A stretch of DNA of 64,000 bases, taken from Mytilus trossulus (lineage: Eukaryota > Mollusca > Bivalvia > Mytilida > Mytilidae). Every line of letters starts with the position of its first letter. The first letter of the stretch is position 1. Both the position numbers and the translations under genes were made by a program. The stretch lies in NCBI RefSeq assembly GCF_036588685.1, contig NC_086386.1, forward strand, positions 18,620,931 to 18,684,930, given 5' to 3'. Below the pieces are notes generated by a model. That model did no database searches. It was given only the letters and a program-made list of their open reading frames with translations, and was not told the origin of the DNA. This document shows, one piece after another, positions 21,130-35,700 of this stretch.

Positions 21130-22430
21130 TTGTAAATTTGTGCTTACTTCTTTAACATCGTGTAGGTTTAGTAGACCGACAGAATTAGATTTTCATTTAA
21201 CAGTAATTGTCATAGTCATAGTCTTTACATGTAGTATGCAAGTCATATTTGTCACAAGTTTTGTCGTCCCATTTATCAACAAATCAACTGTTTATCAAAT
21301 AATTGTTATTTCAAATATAATTATATGTATATAACATTTTGCTGATGGAAATCTTTAGTTAATTTTTTTATTCAAAAATATTTGGAACGATTCTAATTGA
21401 TGACAGTTAGCCATTTGCCATTGATTTTTGATTATTTAATTGGTAAGTAAACTTATGAAAGAAATACTTAGAATGTATACTATACTTACATGTATAGTGT
21501 ACTGTTTGATAAATTGCTTTGCGATATGGATTTAGTTTGTTGATAAAAGTCAAGAAGGAAGTAGTGCACTGGTTGCTTTAATCCTTTAAGTATCAAAAAA
21601 TATTTAACTTCAAGGTAATTTCAAATAGGGGAAGTCAACAAATCAGACAACATCAAATGTAATCAACCAGCTGAACAAGTAAACTATTGACTTGTTGTAT
21701 GTATAGGTTTTTTGTAAGGTAAATGGTGTGTACAAACCGAGGATTTTTTATTAACTTAAACTCCTACTTGAGTACCAGTTTGCTTTCTGATGTTTTAAGA
21801 ATATAATTTATGCTCATAAATAATTGAATACTTGAACCACTTAAAATATAATATATAATTTACCAAAGAAGTGTATTCTCTAAAGAGAAGTAATAACAAA
21901 ATATACAAAGTGGAACTGATTTAATAATTTACCTTGGCATTTATCTCTTAATTAGTTTTATAATTAGTATATGTTCTTTTAAAAGAACCTTTTTTGTGGA
22001 CGGATTCGGATTTTTTTTTAAATTATTTGTTTTATTATCACCTTTTCATATTTAGCCTTTGAAAGAGTAAAATCACAAAACTTCATCATACGTATAGACC
22101 AATAATAAATTTGTCTGGAACAATATCAAAATTTTGCCAAAAACAAATGCCAATATTTGTTAACATTTAAATCCAGTATTAATGAAACATTGTTTTAAAA
22201 GTCGGAAGCCGTTTCCTCATAGCCACAGTTTATTTATAGATAGAACAGATGAACGCTTCAAGATCGTGATCTTGAATTAATCTTTGTATTATTTCATTTT
22301 CTGAATGTTTTGATGTGTAATTGCATTTTCAGTTTTCAATTTGCTGCAAAAGTAACCATAAGTTTGTGTTAAATTGTTCTATAGATGTCTACCATTACTT
22401 ATATGCATTTTCTAATTTATGTATTTAGCT
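21130..22430. other. Unassigned intergenic DNA
   Basis: I see no gene or element termini in this AT-rich stretch. Confidence 0.4.
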
Positions 22431-22439
22431 ATAACTTGT

Positions 22440-22570
22440 GTGTCCCTTTGATCGTTCAGGTTTTAAACGTTATAAGGTTTTATTTCATACGGTTTTCATT
22501 TTGGTTTTGATTGAACGTTCCTGATCAAGGTAAACCAACAAAAAGTGTTTCATACGCATGATATTGATAG
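22440..22570 (+). repeat. Dispersed repeat fragment (family F)
   Basis: GAACGTTCCTGATCAAGGTA with a following CATACGC resembles GCGTTCCTGATGAAGGTAAA at 36100-36190. Confidence 0.4.
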
Positions 22571-22579
22571 TGTTACTTT

Positions 22580-24790
22580 TTCATTCTATCTGCTTCTATC
22601 AATTTCTATTAAAGGATACCATCAGCCCTATTTACATGTTTTCTATCGTAAATTGTAAATCTTTCCTTGGTTCATCGTTCATGGTATCAGTTGTCGTATA
22701 TTAAATAGTTCAGCGTTGGTCGTATTGTAAAGCGCATATCGTATCGTTAAGGCTATCTATCGCAAAGTCTTTTTAAAAAAAAAAACCATTTGACTGTCTT
22801 ACTTTAAGGTAATGTACAGTACATTTTACTGTAGCTTAAGTCGCAATTATATTTTTGTTTGTTTGACAGTTTTATTTATAATAAAAGTAAATATATAACA
22901 GTACATAAGTATGGTCTGAGGTAAGATAAAACCGCAAAAAGTCTTGATATAAATAATTATGCAAATACACAAATAACAATGAATTGAATGACCAATTTTA
23001 ATTGATAACATTCAATCAATTTCATATATCAATTGTATGTATGATTTTTAATTAGAAAGACGTACGACGGTGCAGTAAATATATTTGGTTAAGTCATTGA
23101 GGTATGGGGGGTTCCTCGTACATGTACCTGTATACATGTACATGGTTGAAATTGCCACCAACCCCTTTTCTGTATATATTCTCCTAATATTATAGATAGT
23201 GTTATTTGTACATTATACTAAAGGAAAGGAATTGATAATCACATTATACATGATGCAAAGTATGAATAGAAATTAAGAAAACAAAAGCTCTCAATTCTAA
23301 AAATGCATTAGGAATTATATCATAACTTTGTGTCTGTGAAAGTAAAATATGGTAGAACTTGTGCGGCAGCACTTCGTTTTAAATAAATTGCAAAAGTGAT
23401 AATTTCAAAAGTGGATTACGTAGCTCATGGAATATTTATCTAACTTCTATTATACATTCTGTTGTATGCACATTTATTTTCAGGTAGTAATTAAGCGTTT
23501 CAAATTTCTTTTAATTATTTATTTGATTATATATTAGTAAAAACATTATACTTGCAATCTTTTTTCAAAATAATTGAATTGTGCAACCGGCTTTTAAAAG
23601 ACATGCACATGTGGTGTTGTAAATTAAATAGATGATCCAAATAATTATGTTCTTCGAATGCTATTATACCAATTGAAAAAATAATGACGAAATAATATGA
23701 TTCATTTTTCATCCAATAAAAAATCATTTTCTGTATATATTAAAACGTATCCCCACTGAAAATATTCTCTTGTTTTAACTGTTATGTAAGATTGTGATTG
23801 GATAATTCATGTATGCTGCTTATGGTTTAGTGGCAACTATTACATGAATACTCTAACGATAACATATCAATATAATATGATTAAACGGATGTATGTATCA
23901 AGATCTCAGTTGTCCATAAGATTAATCTAGGTACTCGTATACAATGTTTACCTTCTTTTAACTAAACCAACATGCTGAATCGATACTTTAGTTACTCTTG
24001 TACAATGTTCTGACCGATACATCTTGCCATTTCACCAAAATGTCGCATGAAATATTTGCCACTGGTCGATAGAAGTTTATTCAATTATGTTTTCACAGAA
24101 ATATAAGGATATATTTATTATAACACTTACAAAATTCGTCCATCCGAAACACTTTTCGGGATTTTTTTTTGTCGGGAACGCTCAAACGCGAACATTTGGT
24201 ACCCAGGGATGTATGAATACGTTTCAACGTCGAGAATTAGTATAAGATGACTAAAAATTATTAGTCAAAACCAGTTAACGTCATCAAGCAGCATCTTACT
24301 ACTACATTAGGTTCTGAAAAAGGTTGGATGTCTGCATTACAAACCTAAACTGTTTATGAAATAATATTATCAGACACACAAAAAGCATAAAGGTATAGCA
24401 ACAAAAACTATCATATAAATAAATTCAATTTTTGATACGATAATATGTCTCGAACTTGCTATTGAGTGAGGGGTTTTGTACATGCGAAGTCCTCACTGTG
24501 ACTATAAATGAATAAGAACAATTCAAACCACTTTTCCCAATTTGTTTTGTGGTTTCGTCATCCGAAATGGTTATTGTGTGTCATACATCAAAGCAATTTA
24601 TCGTTTCCCCCAATCAAGTACGGTATATAACATATGGGTTCTTACAAACGATAAAAAAAATTTCAGACTCAGAAAAATAGTAAACACATTCTTATTTATA
24701 GTGCACTTCCTACGAGATACATATGTTTTTGTTCAATCATTATTGATTACAGCAGTGATATCCAAACTTATAAGTTTAAAGTCAACTTCT
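22580..24790. other. Unassigned intergenic DNA
   Basis: No gene is supported. Short frames lack domains. Confidence 0.4.
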
Positions 24791-24797
24791 TTCAATT

Positions 24798-24935
24798 TAA
24801 TAATAAACTCATCATGGATACCAGGATTCAAATCTTATATTTACGCCAGACGTGCAGTTCGTCTACAAAAGACTCATCAGTGACGCTGGAATCAAAAAAT
24901 GTTTAAAAGGCCAAAAAAGTACGAAGATTATGTTT
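24798..24935 (+). repeat. SINE-like dispersed repeat (family C)
   Basis: AACTCATCATGGATACCAGG is followed by TACGCCAGACGTGCAGTTCG and ACTCATCAGTGACGCTGGAA. A second copy is at 51160-51320. The 113-aa frame ending here is closed by repeat sequence and is not a gene. Confidence 0.65.
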
Positions 24936-25084
24936 AGAATTAATCTACTAATGTACTAAATGTATGTCTTTTTTGAATGCCTTGATTCAATTCACTAACA
25001 CGGGTATACTATCCGTATTGCTTTGTTATACAAATGTAAAAACAAGTGTATAATATCGTCATTATTCGAGAAACGTTTTGGAAC

Positions 25085-25765
25085 TAGAGATCAACTATCC
25101 CATTGAACTAGAGATAAAGGATACAACAGATACAGTTAATTCGGCCTCACACCTTGACTTACATCTGAAATTTACAATGAGGGTCGATTGAAACAAAACT
25201 TTATGACAAAAAAGAAGATTTCAGCTTCCCAATTGTGAACTTTGATTTCTAAGTAGCATCATTCCAGCAGCACCTGCATACGGTGTATATATCTCCCAAT
25301 TGAAACGAGATTCCCATGCTTGCATTTCCTATCATGATTTTCTTGATAGAGGGTCGTTGCTCACAAGGAAGGTATTACATCAAGAGTTTCAAATGGTGAA
25401 GTTGAAATCATCTGTTCGTAAATTTTACGGACGCCATCACAAGTTGATTGACCGTTATTGAATAACCGTTTCCCAAATGATATCGGATATGTTCCTAACG
25501 TCGTAACTACAATCCCCTTCCCATTCATAAATCTGACCTACCGAATTAGACTATTTACCGGATTTGTTATCTCATAAACAACACGATGGGTGCCACATAT
25601 AGAGCAGGATCTGCTTATCCTTTCGAAGCACCTGAGATCACCCATAGTTTTTGATGGGATTCGTGTTGTTTATTCTTAAGGTTTAGCCATGGCGTTGTCC
25701 GTTTATTTTCGACTTATGAGTTGGACTGCCTCTCTGGGATCTTTCGTTCCTCTTTTGAAACCGTA
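25085..25765 (+). mobile_element. Retroelement fragment (RT C-terminal region, probably Penelope-like)
   Basis: This copy matches 931-1500 and extends upstream. Around 25100-25200 the plus strand reads ...DTTD... and LDLH-type residues like the part following the RT active site. It has stop codons and frameshifts (for example a TGA where the other copy reads on). It is a dead 5'-truncated copy. Confidence 0.6.
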
Positions 25766-26708
25766 TGGCTATTCATTGTTATATTTTGCTATGCTTTATA
25801 TGATAACCTAATTTTATAAATGGCGTCAAATAGGTACGTACGTTTTATATAAAGAAATTATCAAATATAGTTGGGGAAAATAAACCCTATGCATAATTAA
25901 TGAGACGATAAAGCACGCAACTCAATATTCGTTATCAAATATAGACACTTCTGTTGTGTATATAAACATTCCAGTGATCCTATTGTTAAGTACTGAACAT
26001 ATATGTGTTTTAAGCATCTTTAAAAATAATATTATTTTGTCAAAATCGTCCCTTTAAATAGCTTTGAATTTATTTCTTTATTTCAAACGACTTCTATGTG
26101 CACTTGAAGGTGCATTATTATTATCAATAATATTATCATAGATAGATAAATTCAATCAATTGAATTCTTTGTTGTAAAGTTTAATTGTAAACGCATCAGC
26201 TTCTTCTGAGAATTTTATAGAAATTTAACCATGATGTTTCACAGCTAATGAACATTTACCGTTGCTTTGTTTAAAAACCCATATAGAATATATGAAAATA
26301 TGAAAAATCCTACACGTTCAGGTAAATTGCTATCGATTCTAAGCTTCCGAAATTGATTTATATTACTGAACCTTCCACAGTTGAAGTCATTTAATACTTG
26401 ATCGTGGGGCAAACATGCGCCAGTACCAAAGGAACGATAGTTATCAACAGAATCAGTGAAATATGGTTTATAAATAATAAAGCATTTTTACTTATGCTTG
26501 TTTCACTTGGATGGTATATTGCTTTGAAAAAAGTGTGAAATACATTATCACTCTATTACGACTTGGTATCAGTGGAATTCCAAAAGTTTAACAATACGCG
26601 GGGATCTACTAAGGTAGTGACATGAACAAGTTTACCTTTGAACGAGGATGAAGTGTTGAACAAAATAGGATCTTTAATAGTAGTCAAAAACAAAATGGAA
26701 TATAAATA

Positions 26709-26757
26709 ATGAAGTCTTACATTTACGTACTGATTGGGATATTATTGGTGTTGAAAG
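26709..26757 (+). CDS. Exon 1: signal peptide
   Basis: ATG opens MKSYIYVLIGILLVLK, then the donor GTATGA. It ends in phase 1. The ATG is the first in frame; a short upstream ATG at about 26695 stops at once. Confidence 0.72.
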
Positions 26758-29700
26758 GTATGAAGAGAACATAACATTCGCTTTTTTTCTATATTCTCTT
26801 TCCTTAATCAATCTTCTTTTAACGTGTTTTTTCTCTGTTTATAAAACAATCAACAAATTAATTTCGAAATGCAATTTACACTTATTTAAAATTTCAAGCA
26901 TTATAGGTGCACAACGTTTCCATGCATATTATATCGTTAAGTTTGTCTACTGGTGACAAGTTGGTCTCTTTCTCTTCATATGCTTAGAGTATTTGTTTTT
27001 TGTTTCATCTGAGTACTGTAGTTCTAAAACTGAAGAATTGAAGACTAGCAAATTGAAATAGAATTTTAAAAAGTATAGAAACATGAGAGAAAAGGAAGCA
27101 GTTCTTTTTTAATGAATGATGTATGAAGATATTAAATTAACTTAAAGTTTGGATACCTTTTCTGTAGTAATTTACATAATATATATTTTGTTTCAATAAA
27201 ACATTAACCACGGTCGATATTTCCGTACATAAAAACACCAAAATGAAAGAGACAAAAGAAAAAAATGACCAATATCCAAATATGGAAGTACTGTTAATTT
27301 CGATTTATGTATAAATATGTTTTTTTTAATTGTTTTCTTTATAATAAAAATCGCACAATGTTTACCGCCAAATATGACTCGTAAATAATATCATATTATA
27401 AAGATTTGAAAGAGTGGTAAATAATCTAATTTTTATCATTTAGTTATATAAAATTTACTGCAATGTTTGTATGTACAATTTATCTGACTGCCTTACATTC
27501 CTTTTGTGGCTAATTTGTAAAGAAAACGGAGAACATTTATTTATCAGCTATCGGTTGTGCTGATGAAGAAGGATTCCCCATGAACATGCTAATCTCACCA
27601 TTTACATCACGTGCTTGACAACAGTCAAATGTTATAGTGTTATTCATCAAAACTGTCTGTTTTAACCCATTAATTAGAAATGTCCCTTTGTTAATGCTCT
27701 ATTTTGTCAATTTTAACACTTCACATATAAAATACTGAAACAAATCAAAACATTAGGGTAACTAAACGCCGATATTGAAAACAAATAAAAGTAATACCAA
27801 TATACAGTGAGCGGAAACAAGGTTATATTTAATTCCAATCTTGTATTGTGCTCAATTGGTACAATGTATAAAATTGGAATTATGGTTCGATACTGTTTAT
27901 GGAAATTACTTGTTTATACATTTACTATTTGTTTTATTATTTCTAAAACCCGTATTTGAAATGAAGAAGGGCATTTAATGAATTTATATGCGAAATTATT
28001 TCGTCTTCTTTTTTAATTGGTCTAGTTGCACCGACTCGATTCCAGAAAATACCACAACAGATACATGCTTTTATAGACAGTTTTGTGTCATAATGCCACA
28101 GTTAATTGTTTGGAAAATAAAGTTTTACCGAATGTTTAGCTATTTTCTTACAATGTAACGGTGTAAAAGACTATATAGACCTAAGATTTCAAATAAAATA
28201 TTTCATGATGTTGGTTTATTATAAAGAATTCTTTTTTTTTCCAATGGTTTTTAACAAAATCATAAATTGATAGCCATTGTCCTAATTTTTATTTATTAAT
28301 ACTAGTAACCTTATCGATTGTGGACAAAGTCAATATATATTCTTTTTTATATCTGTTTTAGATGCTCGATTTTAGAATGTTGTAAAACATCTGTATTTAT
28401 GTAATTTGTTTTCCGGATTTGAAACATATCGTACAAAAAAGCATATAAAGTATTAAAACTTTTCTTTTGACATTTAGTTTGAAGTCGAGTAATAAATGTG
28501 TCAACGTGTTATTTCAAAAAGACAAGTACTCCATTAACGGTATAACAATAAAGAGATAAAAGATACCGAAGGAATATCAAAACTCAAAAAATGTAACGAA
28601 ACTTTCAATGATTGGGCAAAGAACATACAAAAACAAGAAGACACACAGCAGTAAACTAAATACAACTAGATAATGTGCCACACGAGCCTCATCAAAATCG
28701 AGAGTAATCTCAGGTGTTCCCGAAGGATACATGTGGCATCCGTCCTGTTGTTCGTGAAAGTACAATCCGAGTGATTAGTTTAATTCGGTAGCTCACATTT
28801 GCGTAAAAAAAGACGGATACATCTTTTAAGTTATCTCATAAGGGCCAATTGAGTCGTAAAAGTGTTCGTTAAAATCTTCGAAGAAATGAATCATGCCACT
28901 TGGATCATGAAGTATATACTCCAAATACAGGCGCTGTTCGAATGTTGCTATATACATGTATATATATATAGAAATGGAAATTTTACAATTGCAAAACTGC
29001 AATCACAACTTTTGTTCTCAACCTACCATCATTGTCAATTTACATATCTAAGTCCAAATAGAAGGCAGTTTTAATTTCGACCTCAATTGGATAGATGTGT
29101 TCAACATGATCACAAAACTTTGAATAATTTAATGAAACTGGACTTCATCTGTATAGGTAAAAGTTCAGTTAAAGGACAATGCTATCTTTTTTTCGCTCTT
29201 CATTAGAAACATACTGTATGAAAACAGCCTAACGCGAATAAAGGAACATATAGGCAACAAGAGACGCACATCTAGGAATGCCGATTGTTTGTTGAAAAAC
29301 ACATCATCCGAACGTGACGCATATATTTTCATTTAATTTGATAACGTCATTTCCAGATAGTTTTATGTTTGATTCAGAGTGAATTATTTTACAAAAACAA
29401 TTAATCCTTTCATAGATAAAAATCACGTAAGGTTAGCAAATGATGTTGATACAAAAAGAAATAATAAGCATATGCATTTATTTAATATGACCATAAATTC
29501 TTAAACCGTAAATAACTTCGTTCAGTGAAACATGGTTTTAGCTATAAAAATCAATTTGACAGATGACTGTATGGTTTTGCTTTCGTGAATTGCAAGTCAA
29601 AGTTATGCATTTTGTTAACATTTCAAAGTGAAGCATAGGTATTCGGGCTAAAAAGCAAAACTACAATATCAATTAAATTAGATGCGGGATCAAGAATACT

Positions 29701-32700
29701 TCAATTAGACATCGAGACAACTGTTTCAAACCAAAGACAGAAAAACAACGAGTTATCTTTTTGACACAACTGTGAAAATTTTAATAATTTTAAATAAAGG
29801 TTAAACAAAATGACATTACATCAGTCTCTTCAATGAATTATATCGGGTTTTTTTTAAATGCAACTTTTTACATCTGCAAAACTAATCGATATGAAAAAAC
29901 ATCCATTTTCGAACAAAAGAATTTTACAATTAGTTACGAGAAAGAATTTACTGATTACGATTCAATGTACTTAGTCATATTTCAACTTTTATTGAACTAA
30001 GAATAAATTGCTGTTTAGTTAAAATATTGACAGTTGATCAATCCTGTTTCTTCAAATAGATTTTGAATCGGTTTAGTAGATTAAGAAATGTGTTTTAACT
30101 AATATAATCCAATATGAATTATAGCTCTCATTTTATGAGGCATGTACAATGCATGTTCACGTAGACACACATTTGCATATCCTTCTTATTATCAATTACA
30201 TAATAACTGTACTGTTTACCCCTACTTTTATGTAAATGTACTTATATTTAGGTCATTTTTCTTTTCTCTTTCAAGTGTATGCTTCCCTGGAATCCTTCAG
30301 TTAACATTTATGTGTGCACATTTTTTTTTATCATACATGTTTTTTGCTTTGGTTTGAAATCTTTTCTGACAATGTTTCAAAAGACATTAGATAAGTATCA
30401 TTCAACAATTTTTAAATGAAACCCAAAATAAAATTGTAAAATGTACCGTGCTAAAACAATCACAACCGATTTTTAATTATCAATGCTATTTTGTATAAAA
30501 TAATAAAATAAACAAATTGTGAAGCATACTATTGAACGTAGAGATAAAAAAAGTAAGATTCATCCTTTAACATAGAATTTGTCATATGATTTTAATATTG
30601 AATCGTTCATTTATTTCATGCTAAAACAGGATTTAAATTTTCAAGTGTAGATGTTTAGGTATTGTCTTTTTGAGAGTACATTTAAACGATTCGTCAGTTT
30701 TTAAAATCTAAATATTTAATCTGTCTCCAACTGTCATTTATGTTATGAAGTATAGAAGTATATTATTGTATTTGTATAGTATTAATAATCTTATATGAAG
30801 TGGTAACCTTTTAACCTGATGATAATAATATTAAATATATGGAAGTAATGAACATGTTTATAAAAATACTCGTTATTTGTCTCTAACAATCACTTAAAAT
30901 TATTTCAACTTGATGGTAGCAGCCAGTTAAAACTCTGTACGTCACAGGTGTATCTGGTTTTAATACAAATTGATCCAATTTATTCAGAATGTGTATGATA
31001 AAACATAGGCAACCTGACTTTAGTTATTCGACTAAGAAGCAAATTGTCTGCCCCTAACAATCAGTATGACACAGACGCTCCTGTATGAGATGGAACAGTA
31101 ATAAAGACCACTACCCGCAAATGTATAAGATTTGTGTTCGGTTTTTCTTCACGTTGTGAAAGTCTGTGCCATTTGGTGACTTGCGGAGAGTTAAAATTTA
31201 CTATCATACCTCATCTTTTTTATTTTTATAAAGTCCACGAAATCAAATATTTACGAAAATATACGTTTTCCTCAACCCACAAAAATTAGCATCCACGAAA
31301 CCAGATAAATCCATAGTATTTAATGTCTGTTAATTTCGTGAAAAGAGAAGTTTATATCAAAAGAAAAATATTTGTTTAAAATTATCAATTCTGCAATATA
31401 AACACTCCATGAAAACGTAACTCTCAAAACAGTAACACTGATTATTCGTACATGTATATTGAAGTAGAAATCAATGTGTATAGGCAACAAGTACATGTAT
31501 ACACTTAACATTTGTTATGATATACGTCATATTGTTTTCTCATACTTAATCATCATATTTTAGTGAAGCTACATTTTGGTAAAAATTAAAATGTTTATTG
31601 GTCACTGTTCATGATAATAAATTAGTCTGAAAGTTAAGATATAAGTTCTTGAAACAAATCTTTTAAATGTTCATCATTAGTAAGGCCCATTCTACGTTCA
31701 ATACTCTGGAATCACAGATTGAAACTCTCAAATCCTACAAAAATTCACTTGAGAATATGCACTTGAGAATACCATTGCGTTGCTCAGGTTTTAGTTTTCT
31801 TTGTTGTTTGACTTATTGTTCGTTTAAAGCCATGGCGTAGTCAGTCAATTTTGGTTACTTTCGCATTTACAGACATTCGGATTGTGGTTTGCAAAAGTTC
31901 GAATCCAGAGAAATAGCATTGTAAATTCTGTATTGCGGTATATACGGTACATTGTACCTTATTACTGTTGTGTATATTCGATACCGCTAGTTGGAAATAT
32001 GTATAACAAAGGAGAGAAATTCAATTTTGAAGTTACGCATTCAGATCGTATGTATGTTTGTTGTTGTAAATGTATAACTTTGCAAAGAATATACAGAAGA
32101 AGGATATTGGGACAATTATTTTATGTAAATATGCATGTAAAATGTTTGCTTCAATAGTATAGTTGACTTTTTTAAAACCTCGCAGTCAATCAGAATACAA
32201 TGTGAACACGTTTGATTTTTCTTCTCTCAATTGGAGATACCTTTCAAATGTCGGGTATTGATTTTAATTGTTTGGCAAATAATTTCACATTTCATTTATT
32301 ATTTACTTATATCTTTAAATTGAAAATGATTTTCTGAAATTACATTACATCAGCCTTAAACAAATAAAGGGTTGGTACATCGACAATAAGTGTACCGATG
32401 ATCTTTTGAAAAAAATCTGATCGAACAATTATAGTAAATCGGGTGTCAATCAAAACAACAAGAATCTTTGTGGTGGATATCGCTCTCTCAAAAATAAGAA
32501 TATAAAGATCATGTTTTTAAATTAGCGATCAAAAAAAAAATATGTAAACAAAAATTTGAATTATTACTTTTAAAGCAACATGCATTTCATGATTTATGAG
32601 AACCATTTGATCTTTTATATCTATTTTCAGATGTTGATTGTACCATCGACTTGATAGCTAACGCTTACTTACAAAGATTTGTGTCCCATGACGCTTATAA

Positions 32701-35700
32701 TGGCACTGTATATTATCCAGAAGGGTAAGTTAGTGTAAATCTTTTTTTTTTTGTGAACAATGGGATTTACTTAGAAAGAAGGGAAATGCATAAATCCATT
32801 CAGATTGATAACAGGATGTATCAAAATAAACCATACAGTGTCAACAAAGTAATGAGTTGTTGGTAACACTACTCGTTTGTTTTTTCATGATATTTTAGAT
32901 GAACTATCAAGACGGAAAAGATGTATCGGTTATTTTTTTAAAAAGGGTGATAATATAAACTTGTAATAGACATGACGCACTTTTTTCTTTTACAGCTTTC
33001 ATCCGGTACACTCAAAACAAGAAAATTGAAAATCTATATCATATATAAGCCTTACCCAAAGTTAAGGAACATTTAAATGTTTTTGCATCTTAAGTTTGTT
33101 TTATGATCAAAAGTGATACGACTTTGTTTCCGTATATTTCGTATTGTTAATCGACAAATAAGAGTATCTCAAAAATAGGATTTTTAAAAATACTTACAAC
33201 TGACAACTTACTTTTCATTGCAAGTTTCGTGCAATATAATTTCAGAAGTTTTACGTCCTGTTTTGTCCTGTTTTGTCCGTTATTTTTTTATAAGATAAAT
33301 CTCCTATGTTCGAAGATGCACAGACGTAGGTTTGAAATTGTACAGAAATGGCAAGTCATTGGTATGCGCAATATAAGGTTGAGTCTGGGAAGAATAACAG
33401 GTTTGGTTCGTATACAGTGTTATTTTGAGGTTATAAAGCGCAATAGAGATAGTAAGATCGTTGCGAACTATCTGATAGGCCATGTAAAACATACGTAAGA
33501 AATGAAAGGGCCCATTTTCGTGTTCGAAGGACAGTAAAAAAAAACATTATTGACTCGTACTTATTGTCAAGCTCGATATTAGTTTTCACCTGGTATCAGC
33601 AAGTGACATTGAGTATATTGGTCTGACGAAAGCAGATTCCTCCTACATCTTATTGATTGGCACATGCGTGTATGGCTTCCTCAGAATACAGCATACATGG
33701 AATAGCACAACCATTGTAACTACATCGTTTGGTTGTGGGAGTTTGACAGTTTGGGGATCGTTTTCATACAACTGCAAAATAGACCTTTGTGTTCTGGATG
33801 GGACTATGACGGCCAACAATAACGCGATAATCATCCGGGATATCGGTGTGCAGAATCACATCATCTCAGCAATGGTTAAGTAAAAACAACAGGGTTCCAG
33901 CTTGTCAAAATTCACATGGATTACGAGCAACCTTGATTAATTAAATGGCAAATAATACATGTTAGAACATTACAACACTCAGTTTCAAGCAAAATACGAC
34001 GTGTGGCTGAACTTTTCCCAAAGCGCGGAGATTACACTCGCTACTGACATAATTAAAACTTGAATGTATTCACAAATTGTCACAATTGAGTTAAGAAAAG
34101 ATTGTTCAAAACTTTCACTTGGCAATTTACATTCTGAATGTTATCACAAGTTCGGTTATTTTTTTCGCCATTTCGATTATCTCTGTAAACATTAAAATCA
34201 TTTCTGGTGTTATCAGGTGTTGCTTAAATTGCTAGGTGTATTTCATAGCGAACTGTTTTTTAGTTTCAAGTTTGAGTTTGTTTGGGTTTTTTTTAGTCTT
34301 TTATGGACGACAGAAAGGTTTTCCATTATATATGAACTTGTTACTGTAATGTACTTTTATGAACTTACCAATGTATTATGTTATTTAAGAGTTTTTGTAA
34401 TAGACATTTAACTAGTATGTGATAACAAGTATATATTTGTTTAGGGGCCAGCTGAAGGACGCCTCCGGGTGCGGGAATTTCTCGCTACATTGAAGACCTG
34501 TAGGTGACCTTCTGCTGTTGTTTTTTATTTGGTCGGGTTGTTGTCTCTATGACACATTCCTCATTTCCATTCTCAATTTTTTTTTAATATTGGCAAGTAT
34601 ATTGTTCCATTCTTATTACAATCATATAATGTTGTTAATAAATACTATTTTAATGATAACGCAGATGTCATTACCCCCACATACGTTTGTCCCCGTTATT
34701 AAAGGGTAGTTGTACAATATGATATACATAATATATTTATGCACTTTTCCATATTTGCCTTGGTATCATCCCGAGATTTCAATATTAGCCCGAGACTTTA
34801 GGCGAGGTCGATATGAGTCGACCGATGATACCAGTGCCAACATGGAAAATACATGCTGCAATCTATTTATCACATACTCTATTTCTGCAGAAAAAATAAA
34901 AAAAAACGATTTAATTATACTATCTGATTAACCACAAAGGTTGAAATCTAAAAAGATTTATCACATTTTCAATTTTTTTTTCTTCATTTGATTCACAAAA
35001 ATCTAGTGTTATATTTCCCTTTAATTTGTCTGATTTAATAATGAAATTGGAAGCACTGTCCCGAGGTAAATGATTGCCCAATAGGAATATTATTTACAGA
35101 ATGTTACAGAGTTTCTTCTCTGAACCTTGATGGTAGGCTTAATAAGGGATTGATCTTATATATCAAAAACCGTCTTTTCACCACTTAGAAGTAAAAAATT
35201 ATTATTAAAACTAACAAATTTTAGACCTAAGCATGGTTTGCTTGAAATGTTGAATGCCTTTGAAGATTTTCCGATACTAAATTCCCATCTTCGAAATTAA
35301 GTGCGAATTTCTGTCATCATTTCCCGCAAAATGAATTAGACCCCTTTGTTCCATAACACGGTATTGTTTCATTTTCCAATTAGAAAAGATTCTTTTAAAC
35401 ATATGCATTTATCTTACCAATGAGTATTGTTCATTGGAAAGTTTATTATTTTTCCACTTTAATTATATTTTATGATAAATTTGAGTTAAAACTTGTTTAT
35501 CGTTGCCTTTGTTGACTAGTATACATATAAACACTGATTTATTGTATAATAAAAAAAAATAACATAATTTTCCTCACGTTTTGGTCATGATGGCCTTTTC
35601 CATTGGATTAAACATATATATCACTTGAAAACACAAAATCCAACGAAACCAAATTATATCTATTCCTTTCTGCTTGCAAAAACGTAAACGTTAACGTGAC

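Larger units (their letters stand above)
26758..32630 (+). other. Intron 1 of the CUB gene
   Basis: It starts GTATGA and ends TTTTCAG. It contains a retroelement relic (28680-29360) and a MITE fragment (31195-31320). The remainder shows no gene or recognised element. Confidence 0.65.

Noticed and set aside
24542..24883. 113-aa plus-strand frame
   Set aside because: It ends in a SINE-like repeat (family C) and has no domain.
31880..31930. GTTCGAATCC-like string suggesting a tRNA T-loop
   Set aside because: No acceptor stem, D-arm or anticodon arm can be formed around it.
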